Assembly (NCBI RefSeq): GCF_020905375.1
Contig: NZ_JAJJBU010000032.1
Coordinates: forward strand, 30,784 to 94,783
Length of the DNA: 64,000 bases
Reading direction: 5' to 3'
Source of the DNA: Arthrobacter cryoconiti
GTDB lineage: Bacteria; Actinomycetota; Actinomycetes; Actinomycetales; Micrococcaceae
The notes beneath the pieces are model-generated. The model did no database searches. It worked only from the letters and a program-made list of their open reading frames with translations, and was not told where the DNA came from. The translations under genes and the position numbers were made by a program. Shown here in pieces: positions 22,485-31,836 of the stretch. Numbering within the stretch: position 1 is the first letter of the stretch; the number at the start of each line of letters is the position of its first letter.

Positions 22485-24944
22485 ATGAACACGCCTGCAG
22501 AAAGCTTGAAGACGCTGCCGCTGCCGGAAGTGGAGCGGCTCCTGAATACTTCCGCTGCGGGAATCACGAGTGTCGACGCCGCGAAACGACTCCTCAGCTT
22601 TGGGCCAAACGAGATCACGGAGCACAAGCGCAATCCGCTCTTGCAATTCCTCTCATACTTTTGGGGACCGATCCCGTGGATGATCGAGGCCGCGGTGATC
22701 CTCTCCGGCGCGGTAGGACACTGGCCCGACTTTTTCATCATCTTCGCACTGCTGCTGGCCAATGGCGTGGTTGGTTACGCGGAGGAGCATCAAGCTGGCA
22801 ACGCCATTGCAGCGTTGAAAGCCAAACTGGCTATCACTGCTCGTGTGCGGCGCGATGGTGAATGGGCAGCCCTGGCCGCCTACGATCTAGTCCCAGGGGA
22901 TGTGATCCGGCTGCGGCAGGGGGACATCATCCCCGCGGATGCCCGTCTTCTTGACGGGACACAAATTGAGGTCGATCAATCTGCCCTCACCGGAGAGTCC
23001 TTGCCCATCACGTGTTCACCGAGCGATCCGGTGTACTCGGGATCGATCATTCGGCGCGGAGAAACCGGAGCGCTTGTCTATGCAACCGGAACGCACACGT
23101 ACTTCGGAAAGACTGCCCAACTTGTTGCCGACGCCCGCACCGTCAGCCACTTCCAAAAAGCCGTCCTGAAGATCGGCAACTACCTCATAGCTCTGGCGGG
23201 CGTGTTCGTGGCGGTGATAGTGCTCGTCTCCCTGATGCGTGGGGACGCACTCTTGACCACGCTGGAGTTCGCACTTGTGCTCACGGTTGCTGCGATCCCG
23301 GTTGCCATGCCCACGGTGCTTTCGGTGACCATGGCTGTTGGTGCCCGGCTGCTAGCTCGCAAGAAGGCGATCGTGAGCAGACTTGTCGCCATTGAAGAGC
23401 TTGCTGGCGTGGACATCCTGTGCGCGGACAAGACAGGCACACTAACGCAGAATTCACTCACGCTCGGTGAACCGTTCGCTCTGGAACCAGCCAGCAGTTC
23501 CGACGTCATCTTGGCAGCGGCGCTGGCCTCTCGGGACGATAACGAAGACCCCATCGATTTAGCCATTTTAGCTGCGTTGAAAGAGGACAACTCACTAGAG
23601 CCATACACAATCAGCCACTTCGAACCTTTTAACTCGGTCGATAAACGCACCGAAGCCACCGTGCACACCAACGACGGGAAGACGTTCAAGGTCAGCAAGG
23701 GCGCGCCGCAGGTCATCCTCAACCTAGCTACCGGAAGCGCCAAAAACACGACGGCCATAGAAGCTGCGGTCAACGATTTCGCTAGCCGCGGCTACCGCTC
23801 CCTAGGGGTAGCCCGGACCGATGACGAGGATCGCTGGGAGTTTTTGGGGGTGCTCCCCCTCTTCGACCCACCCCGTCCGGACGCCGCCGCCACGATCGCC
23901 ACCGCCACAACCATGGGCGTACGCGTAAAGATGGTCACCGGGGACGCAATCGCCATCGCCAAAGAGACCGCGGCCAAACTCGGTCTGGGCACCAATATCC
24001 TGGATGCCGCGGGTCTGGGCGACGTGAAGAAGCAGGAGAGTCCTGAGAGCGTACGCACCATAGAAACCGCAGATGGGTTCGCCCAAGTCTTTCCCGAGCA
24101 CAAATACCACATCATCGACGTCCTCCAACAGCGTGGCCACATCGTTGCGATGACCGGCGACGGCGTCAATGACGCCCCTGCCCTCAAAAAGGCCGACTGC
24201 GGTATAGCCGTTTCCGGCGCTACGGATGCAGCCCGCGCCGCCGCCGCGATCGTTTTACTCACCCCTGGTCTCGCTGTGATCATCGACGCGATCAAAGAGA
24301 GTCGCAAGATTTTTCAGCGGATGAATTCCTACGCCATGTACCGCATTGCCGAAACGCTGCGTGTGCTCCTTTTTGTGACCGGATCTATCCTTGTCTTCAA
24401 TTTCTTTCCCGTCACAGCCATCATGATTGTGATGCTGGCACTGCTCAACGACGGCGCAATTCTCTCAATCGCCTATGACAACGTCCATTTCAAGATGAAG
24501 CCCGAAGTCTGGAACATGCGTATGGTGTTGGGGATCGCAACCGTCCTAGGCGTGGTGGGCCCTATCGCCGCCTTCTCCTTGTTCTACCTCGGCGAGCGAG
24601 TGTTCGCATTGGACCGTCCACACTTGCAGACCATGATGTACCTAATGCTTTCGGTCGCCGGTCACCTCACCATCTTCCTCACCCGCACTCGCGGCCCGTT
24701 CTGGTCAATCCGGCCAGCTCCCATCGTGTGGATGGCAGTGCTGGGAACCCAGATAGTGGCGACACTTATAGCCGTCTATGGATTGTTTATGACTCCACTG
24801 GGCTGGGGTTGGGCAGCGTTCGTCTGGGGCTATGCCATCCTTTGGGCACTGGTTAGCGACCGTGTCAAACTTCTCGCCTACCGCGTCCTTGATTCTGCCA
24901 ACGCACACTCTTCGCCTCATCCATCCGAACAGTCGGTTTATTAA
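22485..24944 (+). CDS. P3A-type plasma-membrane H+-ATPase
   Basis: A P-type ATPase of the proton-pumping (Pma-like) group, 819 residues. I start at the ATG at 22485, which has GGGAGG upstream; the frame opens earlier inside xfp. Visible features are the actuator loop ALTGESLP, the helix IPVAMPTVLSVTMAVGA, the phosphorylated Asp315 in ADKTGTLT, the MTGDGVNDAPALKKAD hinge and about ten membrane segments. The overall sequence resembles plant, fungal and archaeal proton pumps rather than metal or Kdp pumps. It would spend ATP to export protons, complementing ATP made by arcC and xfp. Proton specificity is inferred from family resemblance. Confidence 0.88.
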   Translation: MNTPAESLKTLPLPEVERLLNTSAAGITSVDAAKRLLSFGPNEITEHKRNPLLQFLSYFWGPIPWMIEAAVILSGAVGHWPDFFIIFALLLANGVVGYAEEHQAGNAIAALKAKLAITARVRRDGEWAALAAYDLVPGDVIRLRQGDIIPADARLLDGTQIEVDQSALTGESLPITCSPSDPVYSGSIIRRGETGALVYATGTHTYFGKTAQLVADARTVSHFQKAVLKIGNYLIALAGVFVAVIVLVSLMRGDALLTTLEFALVLTVAAIPVAMPTVLSVTMAVGARLLARKKAIVSRLVAIEELAGVDILCADKTGTLTQNSLTLGEPFALEPASSSDVILAAALASRDDNEDPIDLAILAALKEDNSLEPYTISHFEPFNSVDKRTEATVHTNDGKTFKVSKGAPQVILNLATGSAKNTTAIEAAVNDFASRGYRSLGVARTDDEDRWEFLGVLPLFDPPRPDAAATIATATTMGVRVKMVTGDAIAIAKETAAKLGLGTNILDAAGLGDVKKQESPESVRTIETADGFAQVFPEHKYHIIDVLQQRGHIVAMTGDGVNDAPALKKADCGIAVSGATDAARAAAAIVLLTPGLAVIIDAIKESRKIFQRMNSYAMYRIAETLRVLLFVTGSILVFNFFPVTAIMIVMLALLNDGAILSIAYDNVHFKMKPEVWNMRMVLGIATVLGVVGPIAAFSLFYLGERVFALDRPHLQTMMYLMLSVAGHLTIFLTRTRGPFWSIRPAPIVWMAVLGTQIVATLIAVYGLFMTPLGWGWAAFVWGYAILWALVSDRVKLLAYRVLDSANAHSSPHPSEQSVY

Positions 24945-24968
24945 CGCCCGCCTCATGAAAGGTTTCAG

Positions 24969-27377
24969 ATGATCAATCATCCGGCGTACACGCGGGAGCC
25001 TTGGTGTCTTCGCGAGACCTGCCTTGACCTCGATGTGCTGGCGCAAAGCGAATCTCTATTTGCGCTATCTAACGGTCATTTGGGATGGCGTGGAAACCTG
25101 GATGAAGGGGAACCTCACGGTCTCCCGGGAACGTATCTGAACGGGGTATACGAGTCCCGGCCCATGCCTTACGCCGAAGCGGGCTACGGATACCCTGAAG
25201 CCGGGCAGACTGTCATCGATGTCACCAACGGCAAACTCATCCGTCTACTGGTCGATGACCAGCCCTTCGATATCAGGTACGGGGACGTCCTCTCCCACGA
25301 ACGTGTTCTTGACTTTCGGTCCGGACTGCTGACCCGTGAGGTCCACTGGGTATCCCCGGGTGGGCATGGCGTGCGGGTGAAATCTCAGCGGCTGGTGTCT
25401 CTGACACAACGCGCCATAGCCGCAATCTGCTACGAGGTGCAAGCACTAGACCAAGAGGTTCGGATAGTACTCCAGTCCGAGTTGGTGGCCAATGAGGCAT
25501 TACCGCCCAACGGAGGTGATCCTCGCGAGGCCGCCGCACTTTTATCACCTTTAACGTCGGAGCGCCATGACTGCCAAGGCTTGGGTGGATCGCTGCTCCA
25601 CCACACCCAGGTCAGCGGACTGCGTGTGGGCGCTGCTATGGCACACACGGTCCACGGTCCGGCCGCTGACGCGTTAGACCGGCAGAAGGTCACAACGCTC
25701 GAAGAAAAGCACGCGGTCACTGTCTATGCGGAGAGCTTCCCCGATCTGGCACGGGTGACGTTCACGACCACCCTAAAACCAGGACAACGACTGCGGCTCA
25801 TCAAATTCGTCGCGTACGGCTGGTCAGCAATTCGCTCCCAGCCGGCAGTTGCCGATCAGATCGTTGCCGCGCTCGCGGGCGCGCAGCAGAGCGGATGGGA
25901 TGGTTTGGTGGCCGCGCAGCGAACGTATCTGGATGACTTCTGGGCACGGGCGGATGTCAGCCTAGACGGTGATGCCCGTGTGCAACAGGCAGTGCGGTTT
26001 GCCTTGTTTCACTTGCTGCAGGCAGGCGCTAGAGCCGAGGGCCGAGCCATTGCAGCGAAGGGATTGACCGGGCCCGGTTACGACGGCCACGCCTTTTGGG
26101 ACACCGAAAGTTATGTTCTGCAGGTGCTTAGTTACACAGTGCCCGAAGCCGCACGCGATGCCCTGCGGTGGCGGCATTCAATTCTGCCCCAAGCGTGTAA
26201 GCGAGCTGCGCAGCTCGGGCTGGCAGGGGCAGTCTTTCCGTGGCGCACCATCGACGGGGAAGAGTGTTCCGGGTACTGGCCGGCAGGCACGGCAGCGTTC
26301 CACGTCGGGGCAGACATCGCCGATGCTGTGGTGCGCTATGTCAATGTCACCGGCGACCACACGTTCGAGCATGATGTTGGTATTGAGCTCTTGGTGCAAA
26401 CGGCACGGCTATGGTCCTCATTGGGACATTACGATGCGCAGGGTGGTTTCTGCATCGACGGGGTGAGCGGTCCAGACGAATATTCAGCGGTGGCAGATAA
26501 CAACGTCTACACCAATCTCATGGCGGCCCACAATCTCCGCAGCGCGGCCGACGCCGCCAGCCGCTACCCGGATCAGGCTCGAGAACTCAACGTTGACGAG
26601 GCGGAATCTGGAGCCTGGCTCGCTATGGCATGCTCCATGGTCATCTGCTATGACCGCAAACTGGGGGTGCACCCCCAATCCGAGGGATTCACCCGTCACG
26701 CGATCTGGGACTTTGCTGCGACCTCCGCGGAGCAGTACCCCTTGATGTTGCACGTGCCCTATTTCGATCTTTACCGCAAACAAGTCCTCAAACAAGCCGA
26801 TCTCGTCCTTGCCATGCATCTGCGCGGGGAGGCTTTCACTGCCGCGCAAAAGGCTCGCAACTTCGCCTATTATGAAGCACTCACAGTCCGCGATTCATCC
26901 CTGTCTGCCTGCACTCAAGCGGTATTGGCCGCGGAGACTGGTCATCTGGAACTAGCGTATGACTACCTGAGCGAAGCCGCTTTGATGGACTTGGGCGACC
27001 TTGAACACAACACCCGCGACGGACTGCACGCAGCGTCACTCGCTGGAACCTGGATAGCGCTCGTTCCTGGCCTGGCTGGCCTGCGTGAACGTGAAGGCAC
27101 ACTGGCTTTCACTCCCCGGCTGCCTCCGGGCATCACCGGGTTGAGAGTCAATCTCTGCGTACGTGGGCAGCGGTTGAGGGTGTCAATTACACTGAGCACC
27201 ACAACCTACAGCTTGTATAACGGCGAGCCGCTGTCCCTTGTCCACAATGGCGTCCCTTTTACGGTTAAGTGCGGGATCCCGATTAGCCTGCCGACTGCGG
27301 TCCGTCAGAAGGCTGTGGGTCAGGAGCCGACGCAGCCCGTCGGCCGAGCCCCGGAGCACCAGCACGCCAGACCCTAA
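24969..27377 (+). CDS. Glycoside hydrolase family 65 disaccharide phosphorylase
   Basis: An 802-residue GH65 enzyme with the N-terminal beta-sandwich domain, an (alpha/alpha)6 barrel and a small C-terminal domain. The catalytic acid is Glu504 in DGVSGPDEYSAV, followed by the NNVYTN stretch. WRHSILPQA and the KQADLVLAM phosphate-site segment support a phosphorylase. Members phosphorolyse maltose, trehalose, kojibiose or nigerose to beta-glucose-1-phosphate plus glucose; which one cannot be told here. The usual partner beta-phosphoglucomutase is not adjacent. It closes the plus-strand run, 24 nt after the H+-ATPase. AAAGG precedes the ATG. Confidence 0.88.
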   Translation: MINHPAYTREPWCLRETCLDLDVLAQSESLFALSNGHLGWRGNLDEGEPHGLPGTYLNGVYESRPMPYAEAGYGYPEAGQTVIDVTNGKLIRLLVDDQPFDIRYGDVLSHERVLDFRSGLLTREVHWVSPGGHGVRVKSQRLVSLTQRAIAAICYEVQALDQEVRIVLQSELVANEALPPNGGDPREAAALLSPLTSERHDCQGLGGSLLHHTQVSGLRVGAAMAHTVHGPAADALDRQKVTTLEEKHAVTVYAESFPDLARVTFTTTLKPGQRLRLIKFVAYGWSAIRSQPAVADQIVAALAGAQQSGWDGLVAAQRTYLDDFWARADVSLDGDARVQQAVRFALFHLLQAGARAEGRAIAAKGLTGPGYDGHAFWDTESYVLQVLSYTVPEAARDALRWRHSILPQACKRAAQLGLAGAVFPWRTIDGEECSGYWPAGTAAFHVGADIADAVVRYVNVTGDHTFEHDVGIELLVQTARLWSSLGHYDAQGGFCIDGVSGPDEYSAVADNNVYTNLMAAHNLRSAADAASRYPDQARELNVDEAESGAWLAMACSMVICYDRKLGVHPQSEGFTRHAIWDFAATSAEQYPLMLHVPYFDLYRKQVLKQADLVLAMHLRGEAFTAAQKARNFAYYEALTVRDSSLSACTQAVLAAETGHLELAYDYLSEAALMDLGDLEHNTRDGLHAASLAGTWIALVPGLAGLREREGTLAFTPRLPPGITGLRVNLCVRGQRLRVSITLSTTTYSLYNGEPLSLVHNGVPFTVKCGIPISLPTAVRQKAVGQEPTQPVGRAPEHQHARP

Positions 27378-27427
27378 TGAATGGGCGAGTCTTACAGTTC
27401 GCCAGAGTGGGCGCTCCTGAACGTCAT

Positions 27428-28042
27428 TTAGCTTTTAACGCTCACGACAAGTTCAGGAGGATGCTCACCTGGCTCTCCAAACTCGTCAACTATTCTGTTG
27501 ACCAAAGGTTGTAGGAGCAGCCGTCCGAACTGGCGCACAAGAGTAGTCAGAGTTTGCTCGGTAACACTGCGATCAGTTGATGCTAAGCCCATTTCTCGCA
27601 GGGCCTTGACCTGCTCCGCGGTCAGCACCGCCAGCCTACTCAGCACGTCACCAGTTTGTCCTTGGCCCGTGAGCAAGGAACGACGAAGATAGTCGACAAT
27701 TGTTGGGTTCGCCGCCAGCATCTGGGCCACCGCGCCATCGCGAAGGGTAACGATTTCCCGAGCGGTGCCACTCATGGGCGCTGAGCGAAGGGTATCGGCG
27801 AAGAGATCAACAATGAGAGTATCTACCGCTTCGCGTAAGCCCTCTTTTGTGCCGTAGTGGTGGGCAACCAGCCCGACGGTCACGTGCGCCTCTGTCGCGA
27901 TTGCGCGCAATGAGGTGCCATCCTGACCGTCTCGGGCAAAAAGACTCAGGGCCGCATTACGAATGCGTGCCTTTGAGGTCAGATCGTCTGGTCCCCAGGA
28001 GGTTGAAAGTGCGTCCGCTGTTCGTTCTTTCTCTGTGCTCAC
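27428..28042 (-). CDS. TetR-family transcriptional repressor
   Basis: A 204-residue TetR regulator with an N-terminal helix-turn-helix (about 24-70, SLRAIATEAHVTVGLVAHHYGTKEGL) and a helical ligand domain. It starts with GTG. It is divergent from a CoA-transferase/acyl-CoA cluster, with a strong nested palindrome in the 93-bp intergenic region. The likely role is repression of that catabolic cluster, relieved by an acyl-CoA or its free acid; the ligand is not known. Confidence 0.9.
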   Translation of the reverse strand: MSTEKERTADALSTSWGPDDLTSKARIRNAALSLFARDGQDGTSLRAIATEAHVTVGLVAHHYGTKEGLREAVDTLIVDLFADTLRSAPMSGTAREIVTLRDGAVAQMLAANPTIVDYLRRSLLTGQGQTGDVLSRLAVLTAEQVKALREMGLASTDRSVTEQTLTTLVRQFGRLLLQPLVNRIVDEFGEPGEHPPELVVSVKS

Positions 28043-28066
28043 CCTTTAATGCTAGACCACAAACCC

Positions 28067-28110
28067 TTGAACTAATGTACGGAGTGCTGTACAAATGTAC
28101 AAACAGCACT
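28067..28110 (+). promoter_or_regulatory. Promoter with overlapping TetR operator for the acyl-CoA cluster
   Basis: A -35-like TTGAAC (28067-28072) is followed after 17 bp by a -10-like TACAAA (28090-28095). Overlapping it is an inverted repeat AGTGCTGT-N12-ACAGCACT (28083-28110) with an inner TGTAC-AAAT-GTACA palindrome (28088-28101). A third TGTAC lies at 28076-28080. Placement between a divergent tetR gene and its neighbour supports an operator. Confidence 0.7.
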
Positions 28111-28135
28111 CAAGACATTGATGTCAGGAGCAAAT

Positions 28136-29017
28136 ATGTCCCAGCCGCTTTCCGGAATCGTTATAGTTACCGTGGCCATCAACCTCCCGGGACCGTTGGC
28201 AGCCTCGAGGCTGACCGAACTGGGCGCAAGGGTTATCAAGGTTGAGCCGCCCACCGGTGATCCGCTTAAGAGCGTGGCTCCTGCATGGTACGCGGAGCTG
28301 ACAGCGGGGCAGGAAGTCATTGAGCTTGACTTGAAAAGCCCGTCCGATCGATCCCGCTTTGAAGATCTATTAGTAGACGCCGATATGCTTTTGACGTCTA
28401 TGCGACCTTCCGCGCTAGCCAGGCTCAACCTCGAGGAAATCCTCAAGCGCAGGAGAATCGCTCTGGTGGAGATCGTGGGTCATGATGGCCCACGGGCAGA
28501 ACAGCCCGGCCATGACTTGACCTATCAGGCAACTCAAGGGACACTTCAACCCCCGACCCTGCCTCTCGTGCCGATCGCAGACGTACTTGGCGCCGAACGC
28601 GCTGTGGTCGCTTGCCTCTCCGCATTGCGTCAACGGGAGCAGGGTGAAACTGATGTGCGCGAGAGGGTAGTGCTTGAAGAGGCCGCCCGCGCGGCCTCAG
28701 CCGGCGTCCGGCACGGGCTAACATCCCCTGGAGCCATGCTCGGTGGCGCTTCGCCTTTATACGGAATTTATCCAACTGCAGATGGCTTTCTCGCCGTGGC
28801 CGCCCTCGAGCCACACTTTGCGGCCCGGCTCGCAGCACACGTCGGACAAACTCGCCAGGACTTGACGCGAGAGTTTGCCCTTCACCCCACAGCGCACTGG
28901 ACCGAGCTGGGCCAAATCCACGACATCCCACTGGTCGCCGTCCGCGAAGCTGCAAGGGCCGTTCCCGAACTCGCTCTTGCCCAGTCCCTCCCCACCAACA
29001 ACCACGAATCGGAGTAA
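28136..29017 (+). CDS. Family III CoA-transferase / alpha-methylacyl-CoA racemase-like protein
   Basis: A CaiB/Amacr-family protein. I start at the ATG at 28136 because AGGAG lies 5 nt upstream; two earlier in-frame starts exist at 28118 and 28121. The N-terminal Rossmann part (GPLAASRLTELGARVIKVEPP), the ELDLKS element, PGHDLTYQATQGTL and the catalytic-Asp segment PIADVLGAERA are present. At 293 residues it is compact compared with the 350-400 typical of the family, missing mainly the C-terminal part. Neighbouring beta-oxidation genes fit a racemase for 2-methyl-branched acyl-CoAs or a CoA transfer to a carboxylic acid. Confidence 0.85.
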   Translation: MSQPLSGIVIVTVAINLPGPLAASRLTELGARVIKVEPPTGDPLKSVAPAWYAELTAGQEVIELDLKSPSDRSRFEDLLVDADMLLTSMRPSALARLNLEEILKRRRIALVEIVGHDGPRAEQPGHDLTYQATQGTLQPPTLPLVPIADVLGAERAVVACLSALRQREQGETDVRERVVLEEAARAASAGVRHGLTSPGAMLGGASPLYGIYPTADGFLAVAALEPHFAARLAAHVGQTRQDLTREFALHPTAHWTELGQIHDIPLVAVREAARAVPELALAQSLPTNNHESE

Positions 29018-29019
29018 TC

Positions 29020-30543
29020 ATGCCTGATCTTGCAGGAATTCTGGCGCGAACGGCCCGCAGCTGTCCCGACCGAATCGCTTTGAGCTACTGCGGGGTGAGT
29101 CACACTTATGCAGAATTTGACCGGCGAGTGAGCCAGCTCGCCAACGAGTTAATCGGCCGCGGTCTCCGGAAGGGAGACAGGCTACTGCTCGTCTCCGGAA
29201 ACAGTGACGTATTCGTAATTGCGCTTTATGCGGGACTGCGGGCCGGTGCAATTGTTGTTCCTGTGAACCCGCGATCAGCGCCCCGAGAGATCGACTACTT
29301 TCTAAGCGACACAGAAGCAAAAATCCTTGTTTTTGGTCCGGAGGTAGTGAGCACCATTTCTGGGTGGATGTCCATGGAAGGGCGTGCGGCAGATGTCCCA
29401 GCCCTTGCCCTAGGAGTGGCACCCGGCTACGAGAATGTACTCGCCTGTGCAGCCGATCAGCCAAGCGAGCCGCCCGTCGTCGACCTCGCAGAGGATGACG
29501 ACGCGCTGATCATTTACACCTCCGGCACCACCGGCCGACCCAAGGGCGCACTGTTCGATCACCACCGCATCATTTGGGTAGGCATCAACTCCTCCGTAGG
29601 CTTTGGTCTCAGGGTCGGCGAACGGCTCCTCCATGTCGCCCCGCTCTACCATTCTGCCGATCTGAACCTGGTACTTATCCCCGGCATGATGCTAGGTGCC
29701 ACGCACGTCATTTTGCCGTCCTTCGATCCAGAAACAGTGCTGGAAACCATCGAGCAGGAGCGCATCGGCTTCTTCTTCGGCGTCCCCACAATGTACGCGT
29801 TCCTGATGCGAGCCCCCAGCTTGGCGACTCGCGACTTGTCAAGCCTGCGCATCTGCATGTACGGCGCAGCCCCTATGCCAGCCGGGCTGGCACAGCAGAT
29901 CGTGAAAGCGCTGCCTAACGCCTGGATCGTGCAGGCGTGCGGTCAAACAGAAGGGGGGCCGGGAGGAATTCTGCTCACGCATGACGAAGTACTTCAGCGG
30001 CCATCCGCGAGCGGTCGTTTTGCCATCGCCAACACTGAAGTCCGGATCGTCGACGCCGACGGCAACGACGCCGTACCCGGGACGGTAGGGGAGATGATCA
30101 TGCGCGGAGAGACCATGATGAAGGGCTACTGGCGCAAGCCCGAAGCTACAGCTGCAACGATCATCGATGGCTGGGTTCACACCGGCGATCTAGCTCAGGT
30201 GGACGCAGAAGGATTCATCACGATCGTTGATCGGTTGAAGGACATGATCATCACCGGTGGCCGCAACGTCTACTCCGCCGAGGTCGAAAGCGCGCTAGCC
30301 GACCATCCAGCGGTAGGCGACGTCGCCGTCGTCGGCCGTCTACACGATGAATACGGCGAAACGGTGGTCGCGGTGGTGACTCCCCGGGAAAACCAGACCG
30401 TAACGCTGGAAGAACTACGCGAGTACGCACGGGAGAGAATCGCCGACTACAAGCTGCCACGCGAGCTGGTGATCCCTGCTATTCCGCGCAACCCTTCCGG
30501 AAAGATCCTCAAACATCAGCTCAGGGATCAGGTCCGTGGCTAG
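29020..30543 (+). CDS. AMP-dependent acyl-CoA synthetase/ligase
   Basis: A 507-residue adenylate-forming enzyme that activates a carboxylic acid with ATP and CoA. Motifs are the P-loop YTSGTTGRPKGA, YGAAPMP, the VHTGDLAQVD hinge and the C-terminal catalytic Lys in NPSGKILKHQLR. It lies 2 nt after the CaiB-like gene with a CGGAGTA ribosome binding site. The substrate is undetermined; a fatty or aromatic/branched acid is expected from context. Confidence 0.92.
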   Translation: MPDLAGILARTARSCPDRIALSYCGVSHTYAEFDRRVSQLANELIGRGLRKGDRLLLVSGNSDVFVIALYAGLRAGAIVVPVNPRSAPREIDYFLSDTEAKILVFGPEVVSTISGWMSMEGRAADVPALALGVAPGYENVLACAADQPSEPPVVDLAEDDDALIIYTSGTTGRPKGALFDHHRIIWVGINSSVGFGLRVGERLLHVAPLYHSADLNLVLIPGMMLGATHVILPSFDPETVLETIEQERIGFFFGVPTMYAFLMRAPSLATRDLSSLRICMYGAAPMPAGLAQQIVKALPNAWIVQACGQTEGGPGGILLTHDEVLQRPSASGRFAIANTEVRIVDADGNDAVPGTVGEMIMRGETMMKGYWRKPEATAATIIDGWVHTGDLAQVDAEGFITIVDRLKDMIITGGRNVYSAEVESALADHPAVGDVAVVGRLHDEYGETVVAVVTPRENQTVTLEELREYARERIADYKLPRELVIPAIPRNPSGKILKHQLRDQVRG

Positions 30544-30651
30544 GGAGGCGACGCCTCTCATCTTTGGCACCCCTGACATCTGAGCTGGGGCGCCCAGGCA
30601 CTTGCCCGCACTGCCGAGAACCGAATTTTTCATCTGCGTAGGAGATCGTTC

Positions 30652-31824
30652 ATGAACCGAGAAGCAGTCATTATCGACGCCGTGAGAACGCCCGTGGGCA
30701 AGCGCGGTGGACAATTACGGCAGTGGCACCCAGTGGATTTACTGGCCCAAAGCCTTTCATCTCTTACGGACCGCACAGGGATCGCGCACAGTTCCCTTTC
30801 AGATGTGATCGTTGGCTGCGCGATCCAAAGTGGAGAGCAGGCAGGGAACGTTGCCCGCAACTCCATCCTCGGGGCCGGTTTCCCGGTGTCATTGCCGGGA
30901 ACCACGCTCGACCGCCAATGTGGATCTGGGCAACAGGCAGTGCACTTCGCAGCTCAAGCCATCAAGTCAGGTGAATACAACTTCGCTATCGGTGCTGGCG
31001 TTGAGTCGATGTCACGCGTTGATTTGGGTCCGCTCTTCATCCCGGGCGGGCCACGCGGTCAGTGGTACGGGGAAAGGGCACTGGCGCGCTTCAATGGCAC
31101 CATTCCAGCCCAAGGTCCGTCCGCAGAACTCATCATCAAAAAGTGGGGATTTACTCGCGAACAACTTGATGACTACAGCGTTCGTAGCCATCAACGTGCC
31201 GGTGCAGCAACTGATGCCGGCTATTTCGCCTCGCAATTGGTTCCGGTGGAGGGCACCACCAAAGACGGCCTAGTCACTGCCATGACCCGCGACGAAGGCA
31301 TTCGATCCGCGATCGATGCGGCACGTATGGCCACGCTCACCCCGGTGTTCTCCCCCGAAGGCAGTATTACGGCAGGGAACGCATCCCAGACGAGTGACGG
31401 CGCGGCCGCCTTGCTGATCGCTGACCGCGCGCATGCTGAGGCAGCCGGGCTGCGCCCAAGGGCGCGCATCGTCTCAATGGCGGTTGGCGCTGACGATCCA
31501 GTACTGCAATTCACGGCAATAATCCCAGCGACCCAACGGGCATTGGATCAGGCGGGCCTGCGTATTGGCGACATCGACATCGTTGAAGTCAACGAAGCAT
31601 TCGCCCCCGTACCCCTCCTTTGGGCGCACGAATTCGGTTACCCGCAAGACCAACTCAACGTCAACGGAGGTTCGATAGCCATCGGTCACCCCCTCGGCTC
31701 CACAGGCGCCAGGCTGCTCACCGCGTTGCTCAACGAACTTGAGCGACGCGATGCACGGTACGGTCTCCTGGCCATCTGCGAAGGCGGCGGCATGGCCAAC
31801 GCCACCATCATCGAAAGAATCTAG
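30652..31824 (+). CDS. Thiolase (acetyl-CoA C-acyltransferase)
   Basis: A full-length 390-residue thiolase that cleaves 3-ketoacyl-CoA with CoA. The nucleophile Cys is in LDRQCGSGQQ, the His in IAIGHPLGSTGAR and the second Cys in AICEGGGMAN. TAGGAG lies well placed before the ATG. Within this cluster it would supply the last beta-oxidation step. About 108 nt separate it from the synthetase gene. Confidence 0.94.
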   Translation: MNREAVIIDAVRTPVGKRGGQLRQWHPVDLLAQSLSSLTDRTGIAHSSLSDVIVGCAIQSGEQAGNVARNSILGAGFPVSLPGTTLDRQCGSGQQAVHFAAQAIKSGEYNFAIGAGVESMSRVDLGPLFIPGGPRGQWYGERALARFNGTIPAQGPSAELIIKKWGFTREQLDDYSVRSHQRAGAATDAGYFASQLVPVEGTTKDGLVTAMTRDEGIRSAIDAARMATLTPVFSPEGSITAGNASQTSDGAAALLIADRAHAEAAGLRPRARIVSMAVGADDPVLQFTAIIPATQRALDQAGLRIGDIDIVEVNEAFAPVPLLWAHEFGYPQDQLNVNGGSIAIGHPLGSTGARLLTALLNELERRDARYGLLAICEGGGMANATIIERI

Positions 31825-31836
31825 GTAGGAGTAACT

